This document shows positions 1 to 7,030 of a DNA stretch of 44,574 nucleotides, one piece after another. The stretch covers positions 1-44,574 of the forward strand of contig JAFADG010000013.1 of assembly GCA_023425025.1 (NCBI GenBank), read 5' to 3'. The notes under the pieces were generated by a model. That model searched no databases and had not been told where the DNA came from. It saw nothing but the letters and a program-made list of their open reading frames with translations. Numbering within the stretch: the first letter of the stretch is position 1; the number at the start of each line of letters is the position of its first letter. The stretch is from Bacillota bacterium (GTDB taxonomy: Bacteria; Bacillota; Clostridia; Christensenellales; Aristaeellaceae). A program made the position numbers and the translations under genes.

Positions 1-8
1 AATCAAAA

Positions 9-27
9 CCACCGGCTGAGCCGGTGG
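9..27. repeat. IS200 right-end hairpin
   Basis: A perfect 8-bp stem (ccaccggc/gccggtgg) with a 3-nt loop lies about 105 bp beyond the tnpA stop codon. IS200/IS605 TnpA recognises such imperfect palindromes near each end as single-stranded hairpins; assignment as the right end follows from its position relative to tnpA. Confidence 0.6.
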
Positions 28-112
28 TATGCACCGCGCCTTCAAGGCGAATATACCAGCCGCATCTGAAGACGCATTGAATGGTCTGACAACCGCAATT
101 CTATCACGGGCC

Positions 113-134
113 GCCGCTAAAGCGGCCTTTTTTT
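113..134 (+). terminator. Terminator facing into the IS, antisense to tnpA
   Basis: The stem gccgc/gcggc (113-126) is followed by seven T on the plus strand, a canonical intrinsic terminator. It would stop plus-strand transcription entering from outside the element before it runs antisense through tnpA. The T-run abuts the tnpA stop codon. Confidence 0.6.
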
Positions 135-606
135 ATGCCTTGGAATTCTTGCCACCCGTAAACGGGTCGATGTACTCCTTGAAAGATATTTGATCTACCG
201 AAATGTCTTCTTGCAGCTGGTTGCGGATGTAGGTCGCGATTCTTTCTTTATTCCTTCCCACTGTATCCACATAGTATCCTCTGCACCAAAAGTGACGATT
301 TCCGTACTTGTATTTCAGATTCGCATGCCTATCAAATATCATCAATGAGCTTTTTCCTTTCAAGTATCCCACAAACTGGGAAACACTTATATGGGGCGGA
401 ATGCTTACCAGCATGTGGATATGATCAGGGCAGGCTTCTGCCTCAATGATCTCTACCTTCTTTGCATCGCACAACTGCCTGAGTATTTTCCCAATGTCCA
501 CTTTTATTTTCCCATATACCTCCTGCCGCCTGTACTTTGGCGCAAATACGATGTGATATTTACAATTCCATTTTGTGTGTGATAAACTTTGATTGTCATT
601 TGCCAT
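133..606 (-). CDS. tnpA: IS200/IS605-family transposase TnpA (Y1 HUH)
   Basis: This 157-aa protein has the full length of IS200 TnpA. It shows the metal-binding HUH motif as HIH (His62, His64, in DHIHMLV) and the catalytic tyrosine Tyr126 in the ATYIRNQ helix, so it appears intact. TnpA cuts and rejoins single-stranded DNA at the element ends as a dimer. The ATG at 604-606 has a strong AAAGGAGGT ribosome-binding site about 9 nt upstream, but that site lies in one arm of a leader hairpin (615-670), as in characterised IS200 elements where translation is kept low. The family is confident; activity in this strain is unknown. Confidence 0.93.
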   Translation of the reverse strand: MANDNQSLSHTKWNCKYHIVFAPKYRRQEVYGKIKVDIGKILRQLCDAKKVEIIEAEACPDHIHMLVSIPPHISVSQFVGYLKGKSSLMIFDRHANLKYKYGNRHFWCRGYYVDTVGRNKERIATYIRNQLQEDISVDQISFKEYIDPFTGGKNSKA

Positions 607-614
607 AAATGACA

Positions 615-670
615 GACCTCCTTTGCTTTCTTTCGGTTGCCAGACCGTCTCTAGTATAGCAAGGGAGGTC
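615..670 (-). promoter_or_regulatory. tnpA leader hairpin sequestering the Shine-Dalgarno
   Basis: In the tnpA transcript, 670-658 (gacctcccttgct) can pair with 627-615 (agcaaaggaggtc) with 12 of 13 positions matched. The second arm contains the tnpA ribosome-binding site, so folding would block translation. IS200 is known to use such leader hairpins; that this one works the same way is inferred from the pairing. Confidence 0.65.
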
Positions 671-694
671 CCTTTTTCTAAAGTTTTCTACCCT

Positions 695-712
695 CACCAG
701 CTCTGCTGGTGG
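695..712. repeat. IS200 left-end hairpin
   Basis: The inverted repeat caccagc/gctggtg with a short loop lies about 90 bp upstream of the tnpA start, where IS200/IS605 elements carry the left-end hairpin recognised by TnpA. Confidence 0.6.
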
Positions 713-744
713 ATACTTTACGCTAAAGCTGACATAACAAGAAA

Positions 745-763
745 ATCCCGGCAATCGCCGGGA
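745..763 (-). terminator. Intrinsic terminator of the 804-1220 gene
   Basis: The stem atcccggc/gccgggat has a 3-nt loop and, read on the minus strand, is followed by the T-rich tract ttttctt. It sits 40 bp past the stop codon of the hypothetical gene and just outside the IS. Confidence 0.7.
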
Positions 764-803
764 TCCTCCTTGCATTGGCCTATTGTATTCTGTCAAACGG
801 TTC

Positions 804-1220
804 TCAATTGCTCCACTTGGCAAGATGCGAATTGAGCTTTGCGATTTCATCGCGGTCAAGATGTATGGTCACATCGGTTTGAATATCGATATCCCTGCCC
901 TGCTCAAAGTGCAGAACGCAATCCTCCGTCACCACGCCGTCAATCCCGTCAACGCAATGGTTGGGCAGGACTTTCAGTGCCGGCACCACGCGCATGGTCC
1001 CCTTCAGCGCCGCCTCGGCGCCGCCCGTCTTGCCGTCATAGGCAAAGGCGTACACGGCCTGCAGCCCATCCTCCCATTCCACTGCCGGCAGCTGAATGGA
1101 AAACAGGCCGTCCTCCCTGGGAATCACGGTGCAAAGCGCCATGTCCAAAGGCCTGTCAAACCGCGTGTTCTTTCCTTCCCATTGGGCTTCTCCCGCGCCG
1201 GGATGCACATCAACCTTCAT
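804..1220 (-). CDS. Hypothetical protein, 138 aa
   Basis: I do not recognise this family. The protein is acidic, without an obvious signal peptide or membrane segment, and its alternating hydrophobic pattern suggests mostly beta structure. It ends in a short charged helix-like stretch (HLDRDEIAKLNSHLAKW). The ATG at 1218-1220 is preferred over one five codons upstream because GGGAGGTT lies at 1226-1233, correctly spaced for the inner start. A TATAAT-like -10 lies at 1283-1288 but I see only a weak -35. A terminator follows the stop. It appears to be transcribed separately from the glutaredoxin gene upstream. Confidence 0.7.
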   Translation of the reverse strand: MKVDVHPGAGEAQWEGKNTRFDRPLDMALCTVIPREDGLFSIQLPAVEWEDGLQAVYAFAYDGKTGGAEAALKGTMRVVPALKVLPNHCVDGIDGVVTEDCVLHFEQGRDIDIQTDVTIHLDRDEIAKLNSHLAKWSN

Positions 1221-1350
1221 ACCCCAACCTCCCATTGCTTACAGGCCTCTCATCTTTGAGCCCGCAATCTTCTGTTGTACTGATTATACCACCTGCCGGA
1301 CAAAATGAACCGTATTCAGATGCAAAGGCGCATAAATACTTTCTTCACAA

Positions 1351-1382
1351 GAAGGGCCCGGCGGACTTGCGACAGGCCCTTC
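1351..1382 (-). terminator. Possible terminator after the glutaredoxin-like gene
   Basis: The inverted repeat gaagggcc/ggcccttc (8-bp arms, 16-nt loop) lies just past the stop codon at 1397. The minus-strand U-tract is short and interrupted, so termination may be weak. Confidence 0.45.
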
Positions 1383-1396
1383 CCGCGCGGCCGAAA

Positions 1397-1660
1397 TTAT
1401 TCGCCCATGGCCTGCCGGAGCACGTTCTCCACCTTTTCCTTGGTGGCCACGCCCTCGTGCAGCTTGATGCCGTCCACATAAAAGGTGGGCACCAGGTAAT
1501 AGTCAAACTGGTTGGCGATGTCGGGCTGCTTGCGCTCGTCGATCACCTTCATGGGGATCTTTTTGTACTCGGGGTTCTCCTGATACAGTTCATCCAGCCA
1601 TTTTTGGGCCTTGATGCAGTAGGGGCACACATCCATCATGAAAAACGTAATTTCCTTCAT
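1397..1660 (-). CDS. Glutaredoxin/thioredoxin-fold protein (CPYC)
   Basis: This 87-aa single-domain thioredoxin-fold protein has an N-terminal beta strand followed by the redox motif Cys12-Pro-Tyr-Cys15, the classic glutaredoxin active site. A cis-proline segment (LVPTFYVDG) precedes the last strands. Such proteins reduce disulfides or glutathione/bacillithiol-type mixed disulfides in the cytoplasm; the partner here is unknown. The ATG is preceded by AGGAGG at good spacing. It starts 13 bp after the ABC-F gene ends, so the two are probably co-transcribed. No transmembrane or export signal is seen. The fold assignment is confident, the physiological electron donor is not. Confidence 0.88.
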   Translation of the reverse strand: MKEITFFMMDVCPYCIKAQKWLDELYQENPEYKKIPMKVIDERKQPDIANQFDYYLVPTFYVDGIKLHEGVATKEKVENVLRQAMGE

Positions 1661-1673
1661 GGTTTTTCCTCCT

Positions 1674-3611
1674 TTACATGTTCGCGTCCATGGTTTCCAA
1701 TATTTCCTTCAGGGCCTTGTCCGCCGCTTCCCAATCGTCAAACAGGGCGGCGATCCGGTCCTGGATACGCTGATATTCCCTGGCGGCCTTTGCCGCCTTG
1801 TCCTGGTCCTGGTAGGTTTCCGGCAGCGCCATCAAGGTTTCCAGGTCGGCGGCCGCCTGCTCCAGGTCCGCGATTTCCTTTTCCTTGGCAAGCGCGTTTT
1901 CCTGGGCTTCCCTGATGCGCTCCTTCTCCTGCCTGGTGCGCTTTTTCTCCTTGTCCAGCTCGGTGCGCGTCTTTTGGGGGCCGTCCTCCTCCGGCAGGAT
2001 GCCGCGGGAGGTCATTTTCAGATAGTCGTCATAGTTGCCTTCGTATATGGTCAGGCCGTCCGTACCCAGCACCGCCACCTTGTTGGCGAAGCGGTTGATA
2101 AAATACCGGTCGTGGGAAATGGCCAGGATGGTTCCGGGGTAATCGGAGAGCGCCTGCTCCAGCACCTCCCGGCTGTCCATATCCAGATGGTTGGTGGGCT
2201 CGTCCATTAAAAGCAGGTTGTCTTTTTTGAGCATCAGCTTGGTCAGCGCCACCCGGCCCTTTTCGCCGCCGGATAAGGTGGAGACGGGCATGAACACATC
2301 GTCGCCGGAAAACAGGAACAGGCCCAGCGCGCCGCGGACCTCATATTGCTCCAGACGCCGGAAGTCATCCCACACCTCGTCCAGCACCGTTTTTCCGGGA
2401 TGCAGCGCGGCCTGGTGCTGGTCGTAGTAGCCCAAATCCACATTGGCCCCCAGGCGCACCGTGCCCTCCTCCGGCGTCAGCTCGCCGGTCAGGCACCGGA
2501 ACAGGGTGGATTTGCCCGCCCCGTTGGGGCCGATCAGCGCCACCCGGTCGCCCAGGCGCAAAAACAGGTTCAAATGCGAAAACAGCGTCCGCTCGCCAAA
2601 GCCTTTTTTAAGATCCTTGACCATCAGCACATCCTCACCCGTGCGGCGGCGGATATCAAAGGAAAAGCGGATTTGGTTTTCCTCTTCGGGCCTTTGCAGC
2701 CGCTCCACCTTCGCCAGACGTTTTTCCCGGCTTTCGGCGGCGCGGATGGACTTTTCCCGGTTGAAGCTGCGGAAGCGGGCAATAATGGCCTCCTGCCGGG
2801 CGATTTCCTTTTGCTGCAGGTCGTAGGCCTTTTGCCGGCTCTCAAACCGCTCGGTCCGCTGATCGATGTATCTGGAATAGTTGCCGTTGTACTGCTCCAC
2901 GGTGCCAAGCAAAAGCTCCGCCATGCAGTCGCACACATGGTCCAGAAAATACCGGTCGTGGGAGATGGTCAATACCGTTCCCTTATAGCTGCGAAGGTAT
3001 TCCTCCAGCCAGTTTAGGGCGCTCAAGTCCAGGTGGTTGGTAGGCTCGTCCAACAATAAAAGATCGGGCTTTTGCAACAGCAGCCTGGCCAGGCAAAGCC
3101 TGGTGCGCTCGCCGCCGCTTAGCTTTTCCGCCAGTTGGTCGTGCTGGGCACGGGTAAAGCCCAGGCCTGCCAGCACGCCCTGGATGGCGCTTTGCCAGGC
3201 GTAGCCGTCCTGCCGCTCAAAGGCATCGGTCAGCGCGGCGTATTCGCCGCCCAGCCTGCGCAGTTCCTCAGGGCCATCGGCCTGGGACATGCGCTCTTCC
3301 AGCCCGCGCATTTTCGCTTCCATTTCCATCAGGGGCCCAAATACAGCCTCCAGCTCCTCGCGCACGGTCAGCCCCTGGGTGACCATGCCCTGCTGGGCCA
3401 GATAGCCCAGCTTCAGCCCGCGGCTCATATTGATGATGCCGTTGTTGTACGTTTCCAGCCCGGCGATGATGCGCATCAGCGTCGATTTTCCGCTGCCGTT
3501 CACCCCCACAAGCCCCATGCGCTGACCCGCCTGCAGGGTCAGGGAAGCGTCTTTGAGCACGGTGTTTGCGCCAAAGGATTTTTGTATGTGCTGCAGGGAA
3601 AGAATAATCAT
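1674..3611 (-). CDS. ydiF: ABC-F family ATPase, YdiF-like
   Basis: This 645-aa cytosolic protein has two ABC domains and no membrane segment, defining the ABC-F class that acts on ribosomes. Domain 1 has Walker A GVNGSGKST, signature LSGGE and Walker B LLLLDEPTNHLD; domain 2 has IGPNGAGKST, LSGGEKGR and LLLMDEPTNHLD. A charged linker separates them and a Lys/Glu-rich coiled coil forms the C terminus. Sequence and length resemble Bacillus YdiF, a housekeeping branch, rather than the antibiotic-resistance branches. I start at the ATG 3609-3611 (MIILSLQHI); a frame extending 45 codons upstream overlaps the previous gene, lacks homology and has no ribosome-binding site. It probably belongs to an operon with the genes on either side. 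Confidence 0.93.
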   Translation of the reverse strand: MIILSLQHIQKSFGANTVLKDASLTLQAGQRMGLVGVNGSGKSTLMRIIAGLETYNNGIINMSRGLKLGYLAQQGMVTQGLTVREELEAVFGPLMEMEAKMRGLEERMSQADGPEELRRLGGEYAALTDAFERQDGYAWQSAIQGVLAGLGFTRAQHDQLAEKLSGGERTRLCLARLLLQKPDLLLLDEPTNHLDLSALNWLEEYLRSYKGTVLTISHDRYFLDHVCDCMAELLLGTVEQYNGNYSRYIDQRTERFESRQKAYDLQQKEIARQEAIIARFRSFNREKSIRAAESREKRLAKVERLQRPEEENQIRFSFDIRRRTGEDVLMVKDLKKGFGERTLFSHLNLFLRLGDRVALIGPNGAGKSTLFRCLTGELTPEEGTVRLGANVDLGYYDQHQAALHPGKTVLDEVWDDFRRLEQYEVRGALGLFLFSGDDVFMPVSTLSGGEKGRVALTKLMLKKDNLLLMDEPTNHLDMDSREVLEQALSDYPGTILAISHDRYFINRFANKVAVLGTDGLTIYEGNYDDYLKMTSRGILPEEDGPQKTRTELDKEKKRTRQEKERIREAQENALAKEKEIADLEQAAADLETLMALPETYQDQDKAAKAAREYQRIQDRIAALFDDWEAADKALKEILETMDANM

Positions 3612-3624
3612 GGAAAGGCTCCGA

Positions 3625-4272
3625 TCAAATAATAGTGGTGTGCAGCGCTTCCCGGCGCCTTTGAAGGGTTTGCATGCTTTCCAGCACCTCGTTATACGGA
3701 AGCCCGCCGTCTTCAAGGCGTTTTGGCGGTACAGCCAGGCATTCATTCAGCAAAGCCTCGCCTTCGTCCAGGTAAGAAGCGCACTCCTCCGGCGCGGCCG
3801 CGTCCAGCGCCTCGTACAGCTGGTCCTCGCCCTTGCCAAACTGATCTGCCTGCACAAAGAACGCGGCGGCATCCATTTTGTCCCTGGCCGTCAGCAGCTC
3901 CTGCGCTTTTTCAAGGCATTCCGACAGGCGCTCGTGGCGCAATTCGCATAAAAGGCTTTCGCCCCGCAAGGATAAAAGCAGGCGGGCAGCGCGGTATAAA
4001 AGCTGCTCCCGCTCTTCCTCCGTAAGGGTTGTCCGCATGGCCTGTATGTACAGGATCTCCGCCATCATCAGCCTGGGCTGGGGGGCCAACAGATCAATCA
4101 GGCTTTCCACAGAAAGCTTCCGGGCGGCGTTCAAATCCATGCCGCAGTGCTGCCGGCAGGCATCGTCCAACAGGCGCAGCCGGTGCAGGTCATCCAAAAG
4201 TTCCCCGATGCGGCGCATGAAATCGCCCATCATTTCAATCATGCGCAGGACATAATCCTTTTGAAAAAACAT
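3625..4272 (-). CDS. Helical protein of unknown function, DUF6483-like
   Basis: This 215-aa protein is almost entirely predicted alpha-helix, opening with MFFQKDYVLRMIEMM, an N terminus I associate from memory with the DUF6483 family in Clostridia (not verified). The central part (about residues 75-195) reads like TPR-style helical hairpins with repeated Leu/Ala-rich helices. There is no signal peptide or catalytic motif. The ATG is preceded by GGGAGGG. It has its own sigma-A promoter (4310-4338) and is followed after 13 bp by the ABC-F gene, so it probably heads that operon. Function unknown. Confidence 0.8.
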   Translation of the reverse strand: MFFQKDYVLRMIEMMGDFMRRIGELLDDLHRLRLLDDACRQHCGMDLNAARKLSVESLIDLLAPQPRLMMAEILYIQAMRTTLTEEEREQLLYRAARLLLSLRGESLLCELRHERLSECLEKAQELLTARDKMDAAAFFVQADQFGKGEDQLYEALDAAAPEECASYLDEGEALLNECLAVPPKRLEDGGLPYNEVLESMQTLQRRREALHTTII

Positions 4273-4309
4273 GCGCCACCCTCCCTTTTTGGTATTCTGT
4301 ACATGGATT

Positions 4310-4338
4310 ATTATACCGTAGTCTTACAGCCTTTACAA
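4310..4338 (-). promoter_or_regulatory. Sigma-A promoter for the DUF6483-like/ABC-F operon
   Basis: On the minus strand TTGTAA (4338-4333) and TATAAT (4315-4310) are separated by 17 bp. The pair lies about 40 bp upstream of the start codon at 4272 and is arranged back-to-back with the plus-strand promoter of the ATPase gene. Confidence 0.7.
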
Positions 4339-4354
4339 GGCAGGAAAAATCAGG

Positions 4355-4383
4355 TTGCTTCGATTTAAACGGGATTGTATAAT
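4355..4383 (+). promoter_or_regulatory. Sigma-A promoter for the ATPase/TOPRIM pair
   Basis: TTGCTT (4355-4360) and a perfect TATAAT (4378-4383) are separated by 17 bp, directly upstream of the AGGAGG at 4394-4399 and the ATG at 4407. The 5' leader would be very short (under 20 nt). Confidence 0.7.
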
Positions 4384-4406
4384 GAAAGCGATAGGAGGCG
4401 GCTTTG

Positions 4407-5294
4407 ATGCGCATGACAAACGTCTACCTGCAAGGCATCGGCCCCTTTGCACGGGGCAAGGAGCTTCACAGCCTTGTAACCGATGATGACCGGGTGCTTT
4501 TCACCGGCATCAGCGGCAGCGGAAAAAGCACTGTATTGTGGGCGGCGGCCTATTTGTGGCGGCTTCTGGACAGAGCCCCCGGGGCGGAGGATTTGCCCGA
4601 GGGCAGCTTTGCCATGCACCTGACGGGCCTTGACGGCGGGGATATGCTGGCTGCCTGGTCCGACGATGATTGCTTTAAAGAAGAAATGCAAAAGCGGCAC
4701 CCAAATGCCCGTGCTTTGTTTGCCGGCAGGGAAAACCCCAACGCCCTGCGGGGGGCATTGAATGAAAACACGCCCAATATGATTTTGCTGGACGCCGATT
4801 TCCACTTTGCCCGGCAGGAAAAGGATTTCAATAATGCCTGGTTCCTGACCGACGACGACGTGAAGGACGACTGGCCCCAGGCGCTTTCCCGCCTGTATAA
4901 GGAAAGCAAGCCCTGCGCCCAGGAGGTATTGAAGGCCGCCAACCGCCTGCTGGTGGAAAAAAGACTGGTCATCGCCGAAGACGGCCAGGTGCAGGTGGAA
5001 TTGAAAAACAGCGGCAGCCACGGCCCCCACCAACTGTCCATGGGCGAAAGGCATATTGCTGTGCTGTGCTTCTGCGCCGCCTGCTGCCTAAAGCCGGGCG
5101 GCATACTTTTGCTGGATGAGCCGGCGGTGCACCTGCACCCCAGCCAGGTCATGGGGCTTTTGACCACCCTGGAGCACTTTTGCCGCAAGGTCCAGGCGCA
5201 GCTGCTGCTGGTATCCCACAACCCCGCCATCTGGCAGCGGTACCGCGAGCTGGGCCTGACGGTGGAACTGGAGGCGGGCCATGGCAGCGTATGA
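4407..5294 (+). CDS. AAA/ABC-type ATPase (AAA_15/21, OLD/AriA-like)
   Basis: This 295-aa ATPase has Walker A GISGSGKS at residues 34-41, an ABC-like signature QLSMGERH, Walker B ILLLDEPAVHLHP and an H-loop VSHNP near the C terminus. The DEPAVHLHP form is typical of AAA_15/AAA_21 proteins related to OLD and RecF/SMC ATPases rather than transporters, and there is no membrane segment. It lacks the long coiled-coil insert of larger OLD or AriA proteins, so it is a compact version. ATG 4407 follows AGGAGG by 7 nt; a TTG one codon earlier is less well placed. The following TOPRIM gene overlaps by 14 bp, implying coupled translation and joint function. A defence role is inferred. Confidence 0.85.
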   Translation: MRMTNVYLQGIGPFARGKELHSLVTDDDRVLFTGISGSGKSTVLWAAAYLWRLLDRAPGAEDLPEGSFAMHLTGLDGGDMLAAWSDDDCFKEEMQKRHPNARALFAGRENPNALRGALNENTPNMILLDADFHFARQEKDFNNAWFLTDDDVKDDWPQALSRLYKESKPCAQEVLKAANRLLVEKRLVIAEDGQVQVELKNSGSHGPHQLSMGERHIAVLCFCAACCLKPGGILLLDEPAVHLHPSQVMGLLTTLEHFCRKVQAQLLLVSHNPAIWQRYRELGLTVELEAGHGSV

Positions 5295-6078
5295 ACGGCC
5301 GTATGACCCTGTGCTGAAGGAAGCCGCGGCCACGCCCGGCAAAAGGGTGCTGTTGGTGGAGGGCACCGGGGACATTTCCTTTTTGACCCTGATGCTGGAC
5401 AAACCGCCGCTTCGGGAAGAAAACATACTGGCCGACTGGGTCCTTGCCCCCGCCGGCGGCAAGGATGCCGTGTTGCGCACCATACGGGAGCAGCGGGATA
5501 TCTGCGGCATGGTGGACCGGGATGCCTGGGATGAGGAGGAGTGCGAAACGCTTCAAAGGAAATATCCGAACCTGCACATCCTGCCCCGCTTCTGCATCGA
5601 AAACTTTCTGGTCTGCCCCGATGAACTGGAGGAGGCGATTCCGGGCTTTGGCCGGCTCAGCCCCGTCATCTCCGGCGAAATACCAAGGGCCATCCGCCAC
5701 GCCTGTTTATGGCGGGCCGCCCAGCCATTATATGAAGAGCTTTTGCAGGCCGGCTTCAACCGGGCGCTGCTGCGCTACCCGCCGCCCAAGGAGGAGGAGA
5801 TGCAGCAGCTGCTGCACAGCTGGCAAGACCTGTTGAGCCCGGAAAACGTGCAAAAGCGCATGCAGAACAGCTTTTCCCGCATGAAGAACCTGCCCGAGGC
5901 GTTGGTGCTGCGCAGGTTTGTGCACGGCAAGGTGTTCTGGCGCGGGTGCGTGGAAGGCCTGATCGCCAACTTCTATCCCGGCAAAAAGAGCGATGAGTTG
6001 AAGCGGGAGGTCTTTAAGCGCGTGAAGCTGCCCCGGGACCTGGAGGTTTTTTTGCGCGGCATCTTTCTATCCGCCTAA
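5281..6078 (+). CDS. TOPRIM-like DUF4435-family protein (AriB-like)
   Basis: This 265-aa protein carries TOPRIM-type acidic residues: Glu27 in LLVEGTGD and the DxD pair Asp79/Asp81 in GMVDRDAW, followed by ENFLVCPDEL (Glu107-Asn108), a pattern I associate with DUF4435. TOPRIM proteins use these acids to bind Mg2+ and cleave or rejoin nucleic acid. The C-terminal third is basic and helical. In PARIS defence systems an AAA_15 ATPase (AriA) holds a DUF4435 TOPRIM nuclease (AriB) until a phage protein triggers release; OLD proteins fuse the two activities. The adjacent ATPase with a 14-bp overlap matches that pairing. Both proteins are shorter than the AriA and AriB I recall, so assignment to PARIS proper is uncertain. 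Confidence 0.75.
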   Translation: MAAYERPYDPVLKEAAATPGKRVLLVEGTGDISFLTLMLDKPPLREENILADWVLAPAGGKDAVLRTIREQRDICGMVDRDAWDEEECETLQRKYPNLHILPRFCIENFLVCPDELEEAIPGFGRLSPVISGEIPRAIRHACLWRAAQPLYEELLQAGFNRALLRYPPPKEEEMQQLLHSWQDLLSPENVQKRMQNSFSRMKNLPEALVLRRFVHGKVFWRGCVEGLIANFYPGKKSDELKREVFKRVKLPRDLEVFLRGIFLSA

Positions 6079-6127
6079 AAGTGGGTAATTAATAAAGAAT
6101 TGCACAAAGGAAATGGAGGAGTACCCA

Positions 6128-6562
6128 ATGAAAAAGTTCCTGGCGGAATTCAAGGCCTTCGCCTTAAAGGGCAATGTGCTGGACCTGGCGGTCGGCGTAA
6201 TCATCGGCGCCGCCTTCGGCAAAATCGTCACCTCCCTGGTCAACGATATCTTTATGCCGCTGATCGGCCTGATCGTGGGCAATGTGAATCTTTCCGGCGC
6301 GTTTTTATCGCTGGACGGGAAGGCGCACGAGGCGGCCGATGCCGGCACGCTGAACTACGGCATGTTCCTGCAAAACATCATCGACTTTGTTTTGATGGCG
6401 CTGTGCGTATTCCTGTTCGTGAAGCTGATCGCAAAGCTCTCCTTCAAAAAGAAAAAGGAAGAGGCCGCCGCCCCAGCCCCGCGCCTGTGCCCCTTTTGCA
6501 GGCAGGCCGTTCATGAGGAAGCAACCCGCTGTCCTCACTGTACCAGCCAGCTGGCGGAGTGA
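6128..6562 (+). CDS. mscL: Large-conductance mechanosensitive channel with C-terminal zinc ribbon
   Basis: MscL is a homopentameric pore that opens under membrane tension to release solutes on hypo-osmotic shock. The 144-aa protein has the diagnostic N-terminal helix and TM1 (KGNVLDLAVGVIIGAAFGKI, residues 14-33), a periplasmic loop and TM2 (about 81-103). After a KKKK cluster it carries two CxxC pairs (Cys121/124 and Cys135/138), a rubredoxin-like zinc ribbon in place of the usual helical bundle. The ATG at 6128, 7 nt after GGAGGA, is preferred over one 15 bp upstream that would include the ribosome-binding site. It lies 49 bp after the TOPRIM gene without a clear terminator between, so read-through is possible. 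Confidence 0.95.
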   Translation: MKKFLAEFKAFALKGNVLDLAVGVIIGAAFGKIVTSLVNDIFMPLIGLIVGNVNLSGAFLSLDGKAHEAADAGTLNYGMFLQNIIDFVLMALCVFLFVKLIAKLSFKKKKEEAAAPAPRLCPFCRQAVHEEATRCPHCTSQLAE

Positions 6563-6600
6563 AATTGTTTCCGGCGTTATGGGAACCCTGTAAAACGTCA

Positions 6601-6629
6601 TTGACAAACCCCACCGGAAATTGTACACT
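6601..6629 (+). promoter_or_regulatory. Sigma-A promoter of the glycine cleavage operon
   Basis: A perfect TTGACA (6601-6606) and TACACT (6624-6629) are spaced by 17 bp, about 35 bp upstream of the first glycine aptamer. Transcription would include the whole riboswitch. Confidence 0.8.
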
Positions 6630-6664
6630 TGCAGCGGAAAAACAACTGCATATTTCGGGTGAAC

Positions 6665-6830
6665 GGTTTAGGAGAGATCGCGGTATCGCGGCGCCGAAGG
6701 GGAAGACGCAACAAACTCTCAGGCAAAAAGACTAAACCGGGACGAAGCTCTGGAAAGCAATGATGCACCGAAGAAGCAACTCCTTCGTGCCAATCGTGCG
6801 GGGAGGAATCTTTCAGGTTCGATAACAGAG
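6665..6830 (+). ncRNA. Tandem glycine riboswitch (two aptamers)
   Basis: The first aptamer is closed by ggttta/taaacc (6665-6670 with 6733-6738) and contains the family landmarks ggagaga, cgccgaagggg and actctcaggcaaaaagac. The second is closed by ctctg/cagag (6748-6752 with 6826-6830) and contains gcaccgaagaagcaa and atctttcaggttcga. A short linker joins them, as in known tandem gcvT-type glycine riboswitches. It precedes gcvT and ends in a terminator that reuses the 3' strand of the second P1 stem, so glycine binding should favour read-through and switch the operon on. Confidence 0.95.
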
Positions 6831-6873
6831 GCGGATAGGCTGCGAAAACGGCCTGTTCGCCTCTGTTGTTTTA
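6825..6873 (+). terminator. Riboswitch-controlled terminator before gcvT
   Basis: The 5' arm acagaggcggataggc (6825-6840) pairs with ggcctgttcgcctctgt (6850-6866), followed by a U-rich tgtttta. The first bases of the stem are the same cagag that closes P1 of the second aptamer, so terminator and glycine-bound aptamer are mutually exclusive. About 155 nt of leader without a recognised structure separate it from gcvT. Confidence 0.85.
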
Positions 6874-7030
6874 TATACCGACTCGGGGTCCATCCCTTGG
6901 CGCCCGTAACTTATATGTGAAACTTGCGGGTGTCAAAAGGCAAGGTCTCCAGGCATGTGCTCAGTGCAGCAAGCCGGCCAAGTTCTTTGGGGAGTGTAAT
7001 TTCAACAACAAATAAGCAGGAGGATCGATC

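Larger units (their letters stand above)
1..735 (-). mobile_element. IS200-type insertion sequence (lone tnpA), boundaries approximate
   Basis: A single Y1 transposase gene lies between two sub-terminal hairpins: one at 9-27 (arms ccaccggc/gccggtgg) beyond the 3' end of tnpA and one at 695-712 (arms caccagc/gctggtg) beyond its 5' end. This is the layout of the IS200 branch of IS200/IS605, which moves as single-stranded DNA, has no terminal inverted repeats and makes no target duplication. No tnpB/IscB gene is present. Exact ends cannot be fixed without an empty site; the left end falls at or just beyond the window edge. Confidence 0.75.

Noticed and set aside
3612..3746. N-terminal extension of the ABC-F protein by 45 residues
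   Set aside because: It overlaps the end of the upstream gene in another frame, lacks similarity to ABC-F proteins and has no ribosome-binding site; the ATG at 3611 has both.
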